Part shown: piece after piece, positions 47,829-56,619 of the stretch
How positions within the stretch are numbered: position 1 is the first letter of the stretch
How the letters are laid out: each line of letters starts with the position of its first letter
Origin: Neobacillus sp. CF12
GTDB lineage: Bacteria; Bacillota; Bacilli; Bacillales; Cytobacillaceae
DNA: 64,000 bases
NCBI RefSeq assembly: GCF_030348765.1
Contig: NZ_JAUCEU010000007.1
Span: 4,809,501-4,873,500, forward strand
Direction of reading: 5' to 3'
Made by a program: the position numbers and the translations under genes
Notes under the pieces: model-generated
The model's input: only the letters and a program-made list of their open reading frames with translations
Databases searched by the model: none
What the model was told of the DNA's origin: nothing

Positions 47829-47865
47829 TTGTTAAACTAATGTGTTGCTATAGTTGAAGAAGGCA
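47829..47865 (+). repeat. Cassette-junction A box (unit 20), right-most copy
   Basis: TTTGTTAAACTAATGTGTTG then CTATAGTTGAAGAAGG, directly after the TetR stop. No B box follows; 47866-48112 holds nothing recognisable. Confidence 0.65.
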
Positions 47866-48112
47866 ATGTGCCGCCACCGATTTTAGCGTTATTTTACACT
47901 GTTTAGGCACCAAAAGAATGAGGCTGAAGTGGCAGCAGTTCCTACAAAAACTACAGCGGAAGAAAGAAACCTGTTCCATTTAGAACAGAGGCGTTCGCTT
48001 CCTTCTTAGAATAAGCCGAAAACATTCGACGAACACGGTCGAAGGGAGAATCCGCTTTTTCTGTCTATATCTTCGAATTTGATTTTCCACTTTATCATCA
48101 TTTCTTCGAGGG

Positions 48113-48328
48113 ATGCCACAAGAACCTTTTTTTGCTAAAATGAACTTATTTTCCTATGAAAAGAGTAGTTGTATGAAAGATATTAAAGATTTACTATTTA
48201 ACGCACTTTATCCGGAGGATAAACTTAACCCAAATTTCCGAAATATTACAAATGAGGAATTGCCTTTTGCACGGGATTTAATAAAGAATTGGGCAGAGAG
48301 ATTCGTGGATCGTGATTACGGCATGTAG
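48113..48328 (+). CDS. hypothetical protein, 71 or 51 residues
   Basis: The C-terminal part MKDIKDLLFNALYPEDKLNP (ATG 48173) looks like a real small protein; the segment before it may not be translated. Not recognised. Confidence 0.35.
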   Translation: MPQEPFFAKMNLFSYEKSSCMKDIKDLLFNALYPEDKLNPNFRNITNEELPFARDLIKNWAERFVDRDYGM

Positions 48329-48412
48329 ATATAAGAGTGTCTTAATTATAAGTTAAGGTCTATTAATGTTATTTCTACTAGTAAATCTAATTAATTTTAG
48401 GAGGCGGTTTAC

Positions 48413-48664
48413 ATGAATAGTGAACATTATTACAAAATGACTAAAGATGAACTAATTGAGATTATTGAAAAATTAAATGATCAGATTGAATATTTCAAGG
48501 AAAGAGAAGAGGATTATGATGAACGGTTGGAACAATTAAATTCAGAAAATGAACGTTATAGTAGGAGCATACATGATTATGAACGAAAAGAAAAAGAAGA
48601 GGAAATATACAGGCAATTCCCTCAAATGAGACCATTATGGATGAAAAAGGGGTTTGACTATTGA
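48413..48664 (+). CDS. coiled-coil protein, 83 residues
   Basis: TAGGAGGCGG precedes the ATG. Almost the whole protein is a charged coiled coil (DELIEIIEKLNDQIEYFKER), ending PLWMKKGFDY. Function unknown. Confidence 0.55.
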   Translation: MNSEHYYKMTKDELIEIIEKLNDQIEYFKEREEDYDERLEQLNSENERYSRSIHDYERKEKEEEIYRQFPQMRPLWMKKGFDY

Positions 48665-48688
48665 ATTTGTCTTGTTCAATTGAGGTTA

Positions 48689-48799
48689 GTGATTGTCTTC
48701 TATAATGTTATTGTTGAAACGGAAAAAGATAATATACCACTCCTAAGACAACACCCTGAAATCTTTGATGCTCAAGAGGAAAGAAGTGGTACACTGTAA
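48689..48799 (+). CDS. short reading frame, possible gene remnant
   Basis: A GTG-initiated 36-residue frame, MIVFYNVIVETEKDNIPLLR then QHPEIFDAQEERSGTL. It may be the start of a lost longer gene. Confidence 0.25.
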   Translation: MIVFYNVIVETEKDNIPLLRQHPEIFDAQEERSGTL

Positions 48800-48823
48800 G
48801 ATGAAAAAAAACTGCATAAATTA

Positions 48824-48858
48824 AACCGATTAACGTAATTTTTGGTTAATCGGTTTTT
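48824..48858 (+). terminator. Strong terminator
   Basis: AACCGATTAAC/GTTAATCGGTT stem with a following T5. The 48859-49152 stretch beyond it holds no gene. Confidence 0.75.
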
Positions 48859-49152
48859 CTATGGAGAAAAAAATCTTTCGATGTTTTAATTGTGAAATCC
48901 AGTTAAAATTGACCGCATTTTGCACGAATCATGTAGAACTATGTATAATCTTATTTTCAAAACACCATCAAAAACCTCCTGTTTAGACTTTTGTAGGTAT
49001 TGTTTTGTTTTATTTTTCTTCCTATTTTATAGAATGAAAATATTTTTATACTAACAGTTTTAAGGTGTATGAATTTAATTCCATAATTTTCTTGTTTATA
49101 AGAATACTTTCAGAATAAATAAATTATATATGAAAAGGGAGGTGGTGAATCC

Positions 49153-49381
49153 ATGATTTATAAAGTCCAAACGGGAGATTCTATTCATCTGTCACAAATT
49201 CCACGTTAAACTAGAACAACTTATGATCGCAAACCATTTGACAGTTCCAATTGTTACTCCGGGTCAATTGCTTTTGATTCCATTCAATACAGAGAAAAAA
49301 AATAATGGTAAGGGGCAAGGTAAAGCATTTACATGGGAGGAACTTATGGAAAACGATATTTCGCGGGAAGAAGGAAACTGA
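49153..49381 (+). pseudogene. LysM-domain protein, frameshifted
   Basis: AGGGAGGTGGTGAATCC precedes ATG 49153. The frame MIYKVQTGDSIHLSQIPR stops early; the next frame gives VKLEQLMIANHLTVPIVTPG and QLLLIPFN, the second half of a LysM repeat, then a charged tail to 49381. A frameshift lies near 49195-49205. Confidence 0.65.
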
Positions 49382-49462
49382 ACTGGTGGAAGGCAAGTTA
49401 AATTATTTAGAAAAAAGGTTAAGGAAAATACCTTGCCCAATGTGAAAAGTATTTTAAGCGCT

Positions 49463-49538
49463 CGTGCCGATTTCGTGCCGAAATAAATTTATTTTGCATT
49501 TTAACCTATTTATAAAAAACGGTTAAACCCTTGATATA
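49463..49538. repeat. Arm-type repeats at the right end of the element
   Basis: CGTGCCGATTT (49463) and CGTGCCGAAAT (49474) are tandem; the first repeats 26284-26294. AAACCCTTGATATA (49525-49538) is the inverse of 26239-26252. Confidence 0.65.
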
Positions 49539-49581
49539 AATTGATTTCTTTATAAATCATTTCAAGCTGTTTCACGCACAA

Positions 49582-49617
49582 TTAATCAAGTTTGAGATGG
49601 AAGGTTCAATCGGGTAA
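49582..49617 (+). other. attR: displaced native 3' end of sufB
   Basis: Encodes [11 protein letters not shown] plus stop, identical in protein to the sufB end but with seven synonymous base differences; 14 bp (49594-49607) are identical. Confidence 0.85.
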
Positions 49618-49625
49618 TAAAAGTT

Positions 49626-49656
49626 GATCCGCTTGCCATAATGGCAGGCGGATTTT
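49626..49656 (+). terminator. Presumed original suf operon terminator, now 23.4 kb from sufB
   Basis: ATCCGCTTGCCAT/ATGGCAGGCGGAT with TTTTTG, 9 bp after the displaced sufB end. Confidence 0.75.
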
Positions 49657-49675
49657 TGCGTTTTGGTGGTGGAAT

Positions 49676-49758
49676 ACTTGCGGATGGCAGAAAACACTCT
49701 CGGATAAGCAAACATTACTCTCGCATAACAGAAAGATACTCTCGGATAGCGGAAAATA
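49676..49758 (+). repeat. Four degenerate 21-bp tandem repeats
   Basis: ACTCTCGGATAAGCAAACAT-like units begin at 49676, 49696, 49717 and 49738. Confidence 0.6.
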
Positions 49759-49802
49759 GAAACTAGGGGTATATTATTATTATAGGTGTGAGGTGATAAG
49801 AA

Positions 49803-50648
49803 TTGATATACATAGGTGTAACAGGTTGGGGAGACCATGATAGCTTATATCCAGATCAAACCCCACCCCGTGATAAGTTGAAAAAATATGCAGGTCATTT
49901 TCCGACGGTAGAAGTGGATACCGCTTTTTACGCCATACAACCAAAGAGAAATGCACAAAAATGGGTCAATGATACCCCTGAGTCGTTTCAGTTCATTGTA
50001 AAGGCCTATCAGGGGATGACAGGTCATCAACGCGGTGAAAGTCCATTTGCCACCAAGCAAGCAATGTTTCACGCCTTTAAAGAATCATTAGAGCCATACA
50101 TAGAAGCAAACAAATACGCAATGACCCTTTTTCAATTCCCGCCATGGTTTGATTGTAAGCGGGAAAATGTAGAATATTTACGATGGTGCAAAAAAGAAAT
50201 GGGGGATTTACCCTGCGCACTTGAGTTCAGGCATCAATCCTGGTTTTCAGCCCGTTACCGCAATCAGACACTTGAATTTTTGAAAGAGGAAAAATGGATA
50301 CATAGTATTTGTGATGAACCACAATCAGGGGAGGGCTCGATCCCAACCGTATTAGAGGCCATTGACCCTAATACACTCTTGATAAGATTTCACGGACGTA
50401 ACGTCCATGGCTGGCAAAAACGGCAAGATACGGATTGGCGTGAAGTCAGGTACCTCTATCGTTATAACCAACGAGAACTCCAAGAATGGGCAGACAGTAT
50501 CAGGAGACTTTCCAAGGAATCACAAAACGTCTATGTGCTTTTTAATAACAATTCTGGTGGAGATGCAGCGGATAACGCGAAAGAAATGATTTCCCTTTTA
50601 GACTTAACATACGAGGACCTTGCCCCTAGACAACTTGATTTATTTTAA
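49803..50648 (+). CDS. yunF: DUF72 family protein YunF
   Basis: 281 residues, TIM-barrel-like DUF72 family: IYIGVTGWGDHDSLYP, FPTVEVDTAFYA, ALEFRHQSWF and FNNNSGGDAADNA are typical. Function unknown. TTG start with GAGGTGATAAG upstream. First gene of the conserved yun block after the insertion. Confidence 0.88.
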   Translation: MIYIGVTGWGDHDSLYPDQTPPRDKLKKYAGHFPTVEVDTAFYAIQPKRNAQKWVNDTPESFQFIVKAYQGMTGHQRGESPFATKQAMFHAFKESLEPYIEANKYAMTLFQFPPWFDCKRENVEYLRWCKKEMGDLPCALEFRHQSWFSARYRNQTLEFLKEEKWIHSICDEPQSGEGSIPTVLEAIDPNTLLIRFHGRNVHGWQKRQDTDWREVRYLYRYNQRELQEWADSIRRLSKESQNVYVLFNNNSGGDAADNAKEMISLLDLTYEDLAPRQLDLF

Positions 50649-50665
50649 ACGTAAGGAGAAAGATT

Positions 50666-51487
50666 ATGGAATGGATAGTTTTAATTTTAATAGGAATTGC
50701 AGGTAGTTCCTTAGGGAGCTTAATTGGATTAGGCGGGGGAATTGTCATCGTTCCTTCCTTGCTCTTTTTAGGCTCACTGTCTGCATTTGGTTATATATCT
50801 CCCCAGACAGCTGTCGGAACCTCCCTATTTACTATGATTTTCACCGGGCTTTCCTCGACACTCGCTTACATAAAACATAAAACCGTTGATTATAAAAGCG
50901 GACTAATTTTTCTTATCGGGAGTGGTCCAGGTAGTATTTTAGGAGCATGGGTAACAGAGGTTTTGAATCTTAAATCATTCAATTTGTTTTTTGGTATTTT
51001 TATTATTTTTGTCTCATTTGTACTGCTATTAAAAGACAAGCTAAAGCCAATTCCATACCATAAAGATAAAGGGATTGTCAGAAGTTTTACGGATAACTCA
51101 GGGAAAGTTTTTGAATATGGGTTTAACCCTTTGATGGCCGTTTCTATTTCCTTTGTTGTCGGATTTTTATCGGGAATTTTAGGGGTTGGCGGTGGTTCGT
51201 TATTGGTGCCGACCATGATCCTATTCTTTTTCTTTCCGCCTCACGTGGCAACAGCTACATCCATGTTTATGATTTTACCAACCTCAATCCTAAGCTCAAT
51301 CACACATATCACACTCGGAAATGTGGATTGGCTGCTCGCACTAGCATTAGTTCCAGGGGCATGGATTGGTGCAAAGGTGGGCGTTTATTTAAACACTAGA
51401 TTAAAAAGCAAAACAATCGTTTTATTATTAAGAACCATATTAATAATCGTTGGCATACGATTAATTTATCAAGGTATTTTTGGTTAA
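50666..51487 (+). CDS. yunE: TauE/SafE-family membrane transporter YunE
   Basis: 273 residues, about eight transmembrane helices, with the duplicated signature GLGGGIVIVPSLLFLG and ILGVGGGSLLVPTMILF. The family exports sulfite or organosulfonates; the substrate here is unknown. 17 bp after yunF and 18 bp before yunD, so one operon. Confidence 0.9.
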   Translation: MEWIVLILIGIAGSSLGSLIGLGGGIVIVPSLLFLGSLSAFGYISPQTAVGTSLFTMIFTGLSSTLAYIKHKTVDYKSGLIFLIGSGPGSILGAWVTEVLNLKSFNLFFGIFIIFVSFVLLLKDKLKPIPYHKDKGIVRSFTDNSGKVFEYGFNPLMAVSISFVVGFLSGILGVGGGSLLVPTMILFFFFPPHVATATSMFMILPTSILSSITHITLGNVDWLLALALVPGAWIGAKVGVYLNTRLKSKTIVLLLRTILIIVGIRLIYQGIFG

Positions 51488-51505
51488 AAAGGAAGCGAAA
51501 CCTAC

Positions 51506-52852
51506 ATGGAAATCATTCATATCTATCATACTAATGATGTTCACAGCCATTTAAAACGATGGCCGAGGATTCAGGATTTCTTAAAAAGTCGAAGAACACA
51601 ACATGAAGAAGGTGGAGAAGAATTTTTTCTATTTGACATAGGTGACTTTATTGACCGTTGGCACCCGTTTTCCGAGGGGACGCATGGGCAGGGGAATATT
51701 GAGTTGTTAAATGATAGTGGCTATACTGCAGTGACAATTGGTAACAACGAAGGAGTCAATTTTCCTTATGAAGGGTTAAACCATTTGTATGACCAAAGGA
51801 CTTTTGATGTGATAGTTGCAAACCTTTATAACAAAAATAGTCACCATCCAACATGGCTTAAACCCTATAAAATATATTCTACTAAAAAAGGTACACGAAT
51901 TGGTGTAATTGGTTTAACAGCCTATTTTTCGCTTCTTTATGATCTGTTAGGCTGGCATCTGACAGAGCCTTTAGAAGAGTTGGGAAATTGGATACAAGCA
52001 CTAAAAGAGCAATCTGATGTCATCATTTTGCTTTCTCATCTTGGTCTTAACCATGATGAAAGAATTGCATTGGACTTTCCAGAGATTGATGTCATTCTTG
52101 GCGGTCATACCCACCATACACTCCCTGATGGTAAGCTAGTCGGGCAGACACTGCTTGCTGGAGCTGGTAAGCATGGTAAGTATGTTGGGCATGTAACCCT
52201 CCAGGTTGGGGAGCAAAACAGCAAGCAAGCTAAATTGTATGATGTGATGGAGATTCCAGCTGTTCCAGATGAGAAAGCAATCTCTAAGGAACTCTATCGA
52301 AAAGGAAAGAAGTTATTAAATCAAAAAATTACTACACTTCCTAAGGAATATAGCCATGATCCATTTCAAGCCACTGAACTATCACAGATTCTTTGCCAAG
52401 CGTTAAGGGAATGGTGTGATGCGGATTGTGCCTTTATTAACGCAGGTCTAATTTTGGGTCCATTAACAGGGCGTGTTTCCGCATATGATTTGCTGTCGAT
52501 TTGTCCTCACCCGATCAATCCTTGTAAAATCCACCTAACAGGCAGGGAATTAAATGAAGTAATCAATGAAACGAAGTCTGATGACTGGACGCAGCGGCAA
52601 GTTAAGGGGCTTGGTTTTAGAGGAACGGTAATGGGGGTCAGTGTTTACGATCGGATTACTTTTAATGAAAACAACGAAATCTATATAAATGGGAATGAAC
52701 TGGATCTAGACCAGACCTACATTCTTGCTCTTCCAGATATGTTCACCTTTGGTCATTTTTTCAAAGGAGTTTTTCCAAATAAGAAAAAAGAATATCTCTT
52801 ACCAGAGTTTTTACGTGACTTATTAAAATGGAAGTTACAAAAGCAGTCCTAA
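51506..52852 (+). CDS. yunD: metallophosphatase / 5'-nucleotidase-like YunD
   Basis: 448 residues. N-terminal metallophosphoesterase motifs: IYHTNDVHSHL, FDIGDFIDRW, TIGNNEG, LLSHLGLNHDE and LGGHTHHT. The C-terminal 5'-nucleotidase domain starts near residue 250 (INAGLILGPLTG). No signal peptide, so it is cytosolic, unlike most 5'-nucleotidases. Confidence 0.92.
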   Translation: MEIIHIYHTNDVHSHLKRWPRIQDFLKSRRTQHEEGGEEFFLFDIGDFIDRWHPFSEGTHGQGNIELLNDSGYTAVTIGNNEGVNFPYEGLNHLYDQRTFDVIVANLYNKNSHHPTWLKPYKIYSTKKGTRIGVIGLTAYFSLLYDLLGWHLTEPLEELGNWIQALKEQSDVIILLSHLGLNHDERIALDFPEIDVILGGHTHHTLPDGKLVGQTLLAGAGKHGKYVGHVTLQVGEQNSKQAKLYDVMEIPAVPDEKAISKELYRKGKKLLNQKITTLPKEYSHDPFQATELSQILCQALREWCDADCAFINAGLILGPLTGRVSAYDLLSICPHPINPCKIHLTGRELNEVINETKSDDWTQRQVKGLGFRGTVMGVSVYDRITFNENNEIYINGNELDLDQTYILALPDMFTFGHFFKGVFPNKKKEYLLPEFLRDLLKWKLQKQS

Positions 52853-52913
52853 AAGAGATACACGCTTTTTCTTTCACTTTCATAAATTGTTAGTGAGGAA
52901 AGGAGTGTGTAAA

Positions 52914-53216
52914 TTGATTGAGCTATCACCGGTGGAGATTAATGGTCACACGTTCTTGGCTGTTACTGTCTTACTACCAAAAACAACATTGCTCACTGTA
53001 AGCAATGATAAAGGATATATTATGTGCGGTGCCTTAGATGTTGGATTATTGAACGAAAAGCTTAAGGACCGAAAAATCATTGCCGCTAGAGCGGTAGGAG
53101 TAAAAACCATTGAACAACTTCTGAATGCACCAATGGAGTCAGTAACAACCGAGGCCGAAAACTTAGGAATAACCAAAGGAATGCTTGGAAAAGATGCCTT
53201 GTTAAAAATGGTTTAA
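52914..53216 (+). CDS. yunC: DUF1805 protein YunC
   Basis: 100 residues from TTG 52914 with AAAGGAGTG upstream. KGYIMCGALDVGLLNEKLKDR and the AARAVGVKTIEQLLNAP stretch match DUF1805. Function unknown. Confidence 0.85.
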   Translation: MIELSPVEINGHTFLAVTVLLPKTTLLTVSNDKGYIMCGALDVGLLNEKLKDRKIIAARAVGVKTIEQLLNAPMESVTTEAENLGITKGMLGKDALLKMV

Positions 53217-53248
53217 GAAGCTTGCACAGGTTGTGCAGGCTTTTCTTC
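53217..53248 (+). terminator. Terminator after yunC
   Basis: GCTTGCACA/TTGTGCAGGC stem followed by TTTTCTT. Confidence 0.65.
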
Positions 53249-53252
53249 TAAT

Positions 53253-53372
53253 CCAGCTACAGTGCCTAGCCCCTCGAGGTCATAAGCCAATCACTTCGGA
53301 AGGCAAAAAGCACGCCTTCTGTCAGCGCTTATCTTATGCTTGTCGGGGCTGATCAAGGCACTTTCGCTTTTT
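53253..53372 (+). repeat. Intergenic repeat family 2, copy 1
   Basis: About 120 bp, starting CCAGCTACAGTGCCTAGCCC and ending AAGGCACTTTCGCTTTT, with GGTCATAAGCCAAT inside. The ends are mutually complementary (AGTGCC/GGCACT). The second copy is at 61116-61236. Confidence 0.8.
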
Positions 53373-53435
53373 AATAATTTTATAGGCTAGTTCCTCCTTT
53401 TTTTGCATACATATAGCATGTAAGGGGGGATTTTT

Positions 53436-54194
53436 TTGGCAAAGTTTCGTGTACGTCCCCGGAAACGAGGACCGTTACCTTTCCGATATGTCATGCTCTT
53501 GTCATTTGTATTCTTTCTCCTATCTACTGCATTTGGAATATGGCTGGTGAACAAAGGTATTGAGCCTTCCTTAATGAGATATGCGGAGTCTAAGACCAAC
53601 CAGATTGCCTCACAGGTAATTAATAAAGCCATTAATAAAAAAACGGTTGAGGTAGGGGATGTTATTGCAGTAGAAGCAGGGCAAAATGGCGCACAGCCTA
53701 GCGCTAGTTTAAATACAGAAGTGATAAACCAAAAGTTATCGGAAATCACGAATGAAATACAGAAAAACTTAAATGCAGCAGAAAAAGGGGATCTTGCTTC
53801 CTTGGAGCAATTAACAGATGTTGATATTGAGGTTAATGAGAAAAGACAGGATGGGATAGTTTGGAATGTTCCATTAGGGCAGGCAACAAACATGGCCTTG
53901 TTAGGAAACTTAGGTCCTAAAATACCTGTTAGGTTTCACGCCATCGGTGAAGTACGTCCTGATGTAAAAATCGACCCAAAACCAATGGGTATCAATAATA
54001 CCTGGATTGATGTTGCTATTCATTTAGAGGTGTCTGTACAAATCATAACTCCGTTTGCAACGGAAATTACCAAACTAGAGCAGAAAATCCCGGTTGGTGG
54101 AAGATTGATTCAAGGGGAGGTACCGCAATTTTATAATAATGGGGGCAGTGGAGTTACCCCATCCATTACAATACCTCCTCCTGAAAATGAATAG
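53436..54194 (+). CDS. yunB: sporulation protein YunB
   Basis: 252 residues. A basic N-terminus (RVRPRKRGPLPFR) precedes one transmembrane helix at about residues 20-40; the rest is probably in the intermembrane space of the forespore. YunB is needed for full sporulation in B. subtilis. TTG start with AAGGGGGG upstream. Confidence 0.88.
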   Translation: MAKFRVRPRKRGPLPFRYVMLLSFVFFLLSTAFGIWLVNKGIEPSLMRYAESKTNQIASQVINKAINKKTVEVGDVIAVEAGQNGAQPSASLNTEVINQKLSEITNEIQKNLNAAEKGDLASLEQLTDVDIEVNEKRQDGIVWNVPLGQATNMALLGNLGPKIPVRFHAIGEVRPDVKIDPKPMGINNTWIDVAIHLEVSVQIITPFATEITKLEQKIPVGGRLIQGEVPQFYNNGGSGVTPSITIPPPENE

Positions 54195-54226
54195 GACTGT
54201 CAAAAGGGACAGTCCTATTTTTTATT
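54191..54226. terminator. Terminator between yunB and lytH
   Basis: ATAGGACTGTC/GACAGTCCTAT with T6. Confidence 0.8.
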
Positions 54227-54246
54227 TAGCTGCAGCGCTATCGCTT

Positions 54247-55242
54247 TTATCGTTTCTTTGATTTTAAGGCTTGTCTTTCTTGTTGTTTCCACATTCTTAA
54301 ATGTGGTGTTGGGTCAAAGGACCATTCTGTATTGCCATTATCTTTGTACATCCCATAATGCAAATGGGGTGGGAATTTCCCGGAAGTCCCAGGAGGTCCA
54401 TATCCAGTACTGCCGACACCACCAATTAAGGTACCAGGTTCGACAATTTGACCAACTTTTAGATCTTTAGCAAAACCGCTAAGATGAGCAAAATAATGAT
54501 ACGTATTATTAATATCACGTATTCCAACTCTCCAGCCGCCAAAATTATTCCAACCCTTCATTTCTACAATGCCATAATTTGTGGCACGGACAGGAACTCC
54601 GTAGTTAGCAAAAATGTCTGTACCCTCATGGATTCTTCTTCCACCCCAGCCTCTAGCATCACCCCAGGTACTGCGATAGCTGTGATTGCTGCGTAAAGGC
54701 ATCGGGAATACGTGTGCATTTAAATCTAGCCGACCGAAATGACGGTAGATTTTCGCCTTGCCAGCAATAATGCCAACGGTCTTGTCACGATGATAATAAT
54801 TCCATAATCCAATTTTTATATTATCGTGATCTGTTCCATATGATAGAAGATAATTGGCAAATGCATATAAAACATCTTCGTCGCTCTTTAAACTTGCTTT
54901 ACCGTCTCCATCCCCGTCTACACCCATTCCATTAAAGAATTGGATAATTGCAGGGTTTTCTTCCGTTAGATTGGGATTGGTTGGTCCAGCCCATTTCTCA
55001 GGAGTGAAATAAATGCCAATCACACTTTCCGCTTTTGGTAAGTCTTTGCGTACCTGGCGGATATTCCTTTCGTATTGATCAATAGCCGCTAAATAATACC
55101 AAGGAATATGTGTGATGGTTTCCACCTTTTTGTAAAGCTTCATTCTTTCCTGATACTCATCAGGACCTTTAGCATGAGCATCCCTGGGAGATATGCTGCT
55201 CATTAATAAGAGGAAAGTTCCAATTATCAGAAATGCCCGCAC
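54247..55242 (-). CDS. lytH: L-Ala-D-Glu peptidase LytH (M23 family)
   Basis: 331 residues. A signal peptide covers residues 1-24 (cleavage near DAHA-KG). The C-terminal M23 metallopeptidase domain has HEGTDIFANYGVPV (metal ligands H and D) and FPPHLHYGMY (HxH). LytH shapes spore cortex peptidoglycan by leaving single L-alanine side chains. Divergent from lipA. Confidence 0.9.
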   Translation of the reverse strand: MRAFLIIGTFLLLMSSISPRDAHAKGPDEYQERMKLYKKVETITHIPWYYLAAIDQYERNIRQVRKDLPKAESVIGIYFTPEKWAGPTNPNLTEENPAIIQFFNGMGVDGDGDGKASLKSDEDVLYAFANYLLSYGTDHDNIKIGLWNYYHRDKTVGIIAGKAKIYRHFGRLDLNAHVFPMPLRSNHSYRSTWGDARGWGGRRIHEGTDIFANYGVPVRATNYGIVEMKGWNNFGGWRVGIRDINNTYHYFAHLSGFAKDLKVGQIVEPGTLIGGVGSTGYGPPGTSGKFPPHLHYGMYKDNGNTEWSFDPTPHLRMWKQQERQALKSKKR

Positions 55243-55407
55243 AGGAATCCTCCTTCCGATTATTGTACGCTTTTAGTTTATGATATCTAGGCTATTTCAT
55301 TATGGACAATAAATGGAAATAGTCGTGACAAAGCAAGTCTGCTTGTTGTCGTTGCAAAAAGTATGGTAAAGTGACTAGGAGCAAACTCATTTATAGGGGT
55401 GGAAATA

Positions 55408-56325
55408 GTGAGCAAAAACAGTGAATACCTAAGAAAACCTGAATGGTTGAAAATAAAATTAAATACGAATGAACATTATACAGGCTTAAAAAAAATGATG
55501 CGTGAAAAAAATCTACATACAGTCTGTGAAGAAGCGCGCTGCCCAAATATTCATGAATGTTGGGCTGAAAGAAGAACAGCCACGTTTATGATTCTTGGTG
55601 ATACCTGTACACGTGCCTGCCGTTTCTGTGCGGTTAAGACTGGATTGCCAACTGAATTAGATTTGGCTGAACCAGAACGAGTAGCAGATTCTGTTCAATT
55701 AATGAACTTAAAACATGTTGTAGTAACTGCAGTAGCAAGGGATGATTTAAAAGATGGCGGTGCAACTGTTTTTGCTGAAACGGTAAGAGCAATTAGAAGA
55801 AAAAATCCATTTACAAGCATTGAAGTTCTACCATCAGATATGGGTGGGAAGGAAGAAAACCTGGCTCTTTTAATGGATGCAAAGCCCGATATCTTAAACC
55901 ATAATATTGAAACTGTCAGAAGGCTAACACCTAGAGTTAGAGCACGTGCAAAATATGACCGCTCTCTGGAGTTTTTACGCAGAGCGAAAGAAATGCAGCC
56001 AACGATTCCTACAAAATCAAGCTTAATGGTCGGCTTAGGTGAAACGAAAGAAGAAATTATCGAAGTTATGGATGATTTACGTACAAATAATGTGGACATT
56101 ATGACCATAGGACAGTACTTACAACCTTCAAAAAGCCACCTGAAGGTAGAAAAATACTATCGTCCAGAGGAATTTGCCGAACTGCGTGAAATAGCCCTTA
56201 CCAAAGGCTTCAGTCATTGTGAGGCAGGTCCATTAGTACGTTCATCCTACCATGCAGACGAACAAGTAAACGCAGCCGCAAAGCATAAACAATTACTAGG
56301 GGAAAAAGAAGCAAAAGAAGCGTAG
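55408..56325 (+). CDS. lipA: lipoyl synthase
   Basis: Radical-SAM enzyme inserting two sulfurs into protein-bound octanoyl groups; 305 residues. Auxiliary cluster cysteines are in [15 protein letters not shown] and the radical-[13 protein letters not shown] near residue 65; the C-terminal RSSYHADEQ is conserved. GTG 55408 is chosen, with GGGGTGG upstream. It depends on Fe-S supply from the Suf system and modifies GcvH, both in this window. Confidence 0.97.
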   Translation: MSKNSEYLRKPEWLKIKLNTNEHYTGLKKMMREKNLHTVCEEARCPNIHECWAERRTATFMILGDTCTRACRFCAVKTGLPTELDLAEPERVADSVQLMNLKHVVVTAVARDDLKDGGATVFAETVRAIRRKNPFTSIEVLPSDMGGKEENLALLMDAKPDILNHNIETVRRLTPRVRARAKYDRSLEFLRRAKEMQPTIPTKSSLMVGLGETKEEIIEVMDDLRTNNVDIMTIGQYLQPSKSHLKVEKYYRPEEFAELREIALTKGFSHCEAGPLVRSSYHADEQVNAAAKHKQLLGEKEAKEA

Positions 56326-56337
56326 ATCTATTATTTA

Positions 56338-56580
56338 AGGCTGTGTTAATGGATACTAATGATTTTAGAACCTGTTGATTGGAGCGGAATGCGCTTGACT
56401 CCTGCGGGATGTAGGAGCACCGTGAGACCCCGCAGGTCGGAACGACCGAGGAGGCTCACGGGCGAGCCCGCGGAAAGCATAGCGCCTCCGGACAGGCAAA
56501 AACCGCCTGTCCCTGCGATGATTATTCCAGGAAGCTTTCCTTAGTGGAGCGCAAATCAACAGCCTAATCTAACACAGCCT
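56338..56580 (+). repeat. GC-rich intergenic repeat family 1, copy 3 with terminal inverted repeats
   Basis: A 243-bp element between AGGCTGTGTTA (56338-56348) and TAACACAGCCT (56570-56580). An inner pair CTGTTGATT / AATCAACAG lies just inside the ends. The interior matches copies 1 and 2. Confidence 0.9.
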
Positions 56581-56584
56581 AAAA

Positions 56585-56614
56585 AAAAGAGTTCAGTCAA
56601 TTGGCTGAACTCTT
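56585..56614. terminator. Terminator before yutC
   Basis: AGAGTTCAG-TCAATTGG-CTGAACTCT, flanked by A and T runs. Confidence 0.75.
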
Positions 56615-56619
56615 AATTT

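Noticed and set aside
32321..47865. CRISPR array
   Set aside because: The repeats are 0.1-2 kb apart, contain hairpins and enclose genes; there are no uniform spacers and no cas genes.
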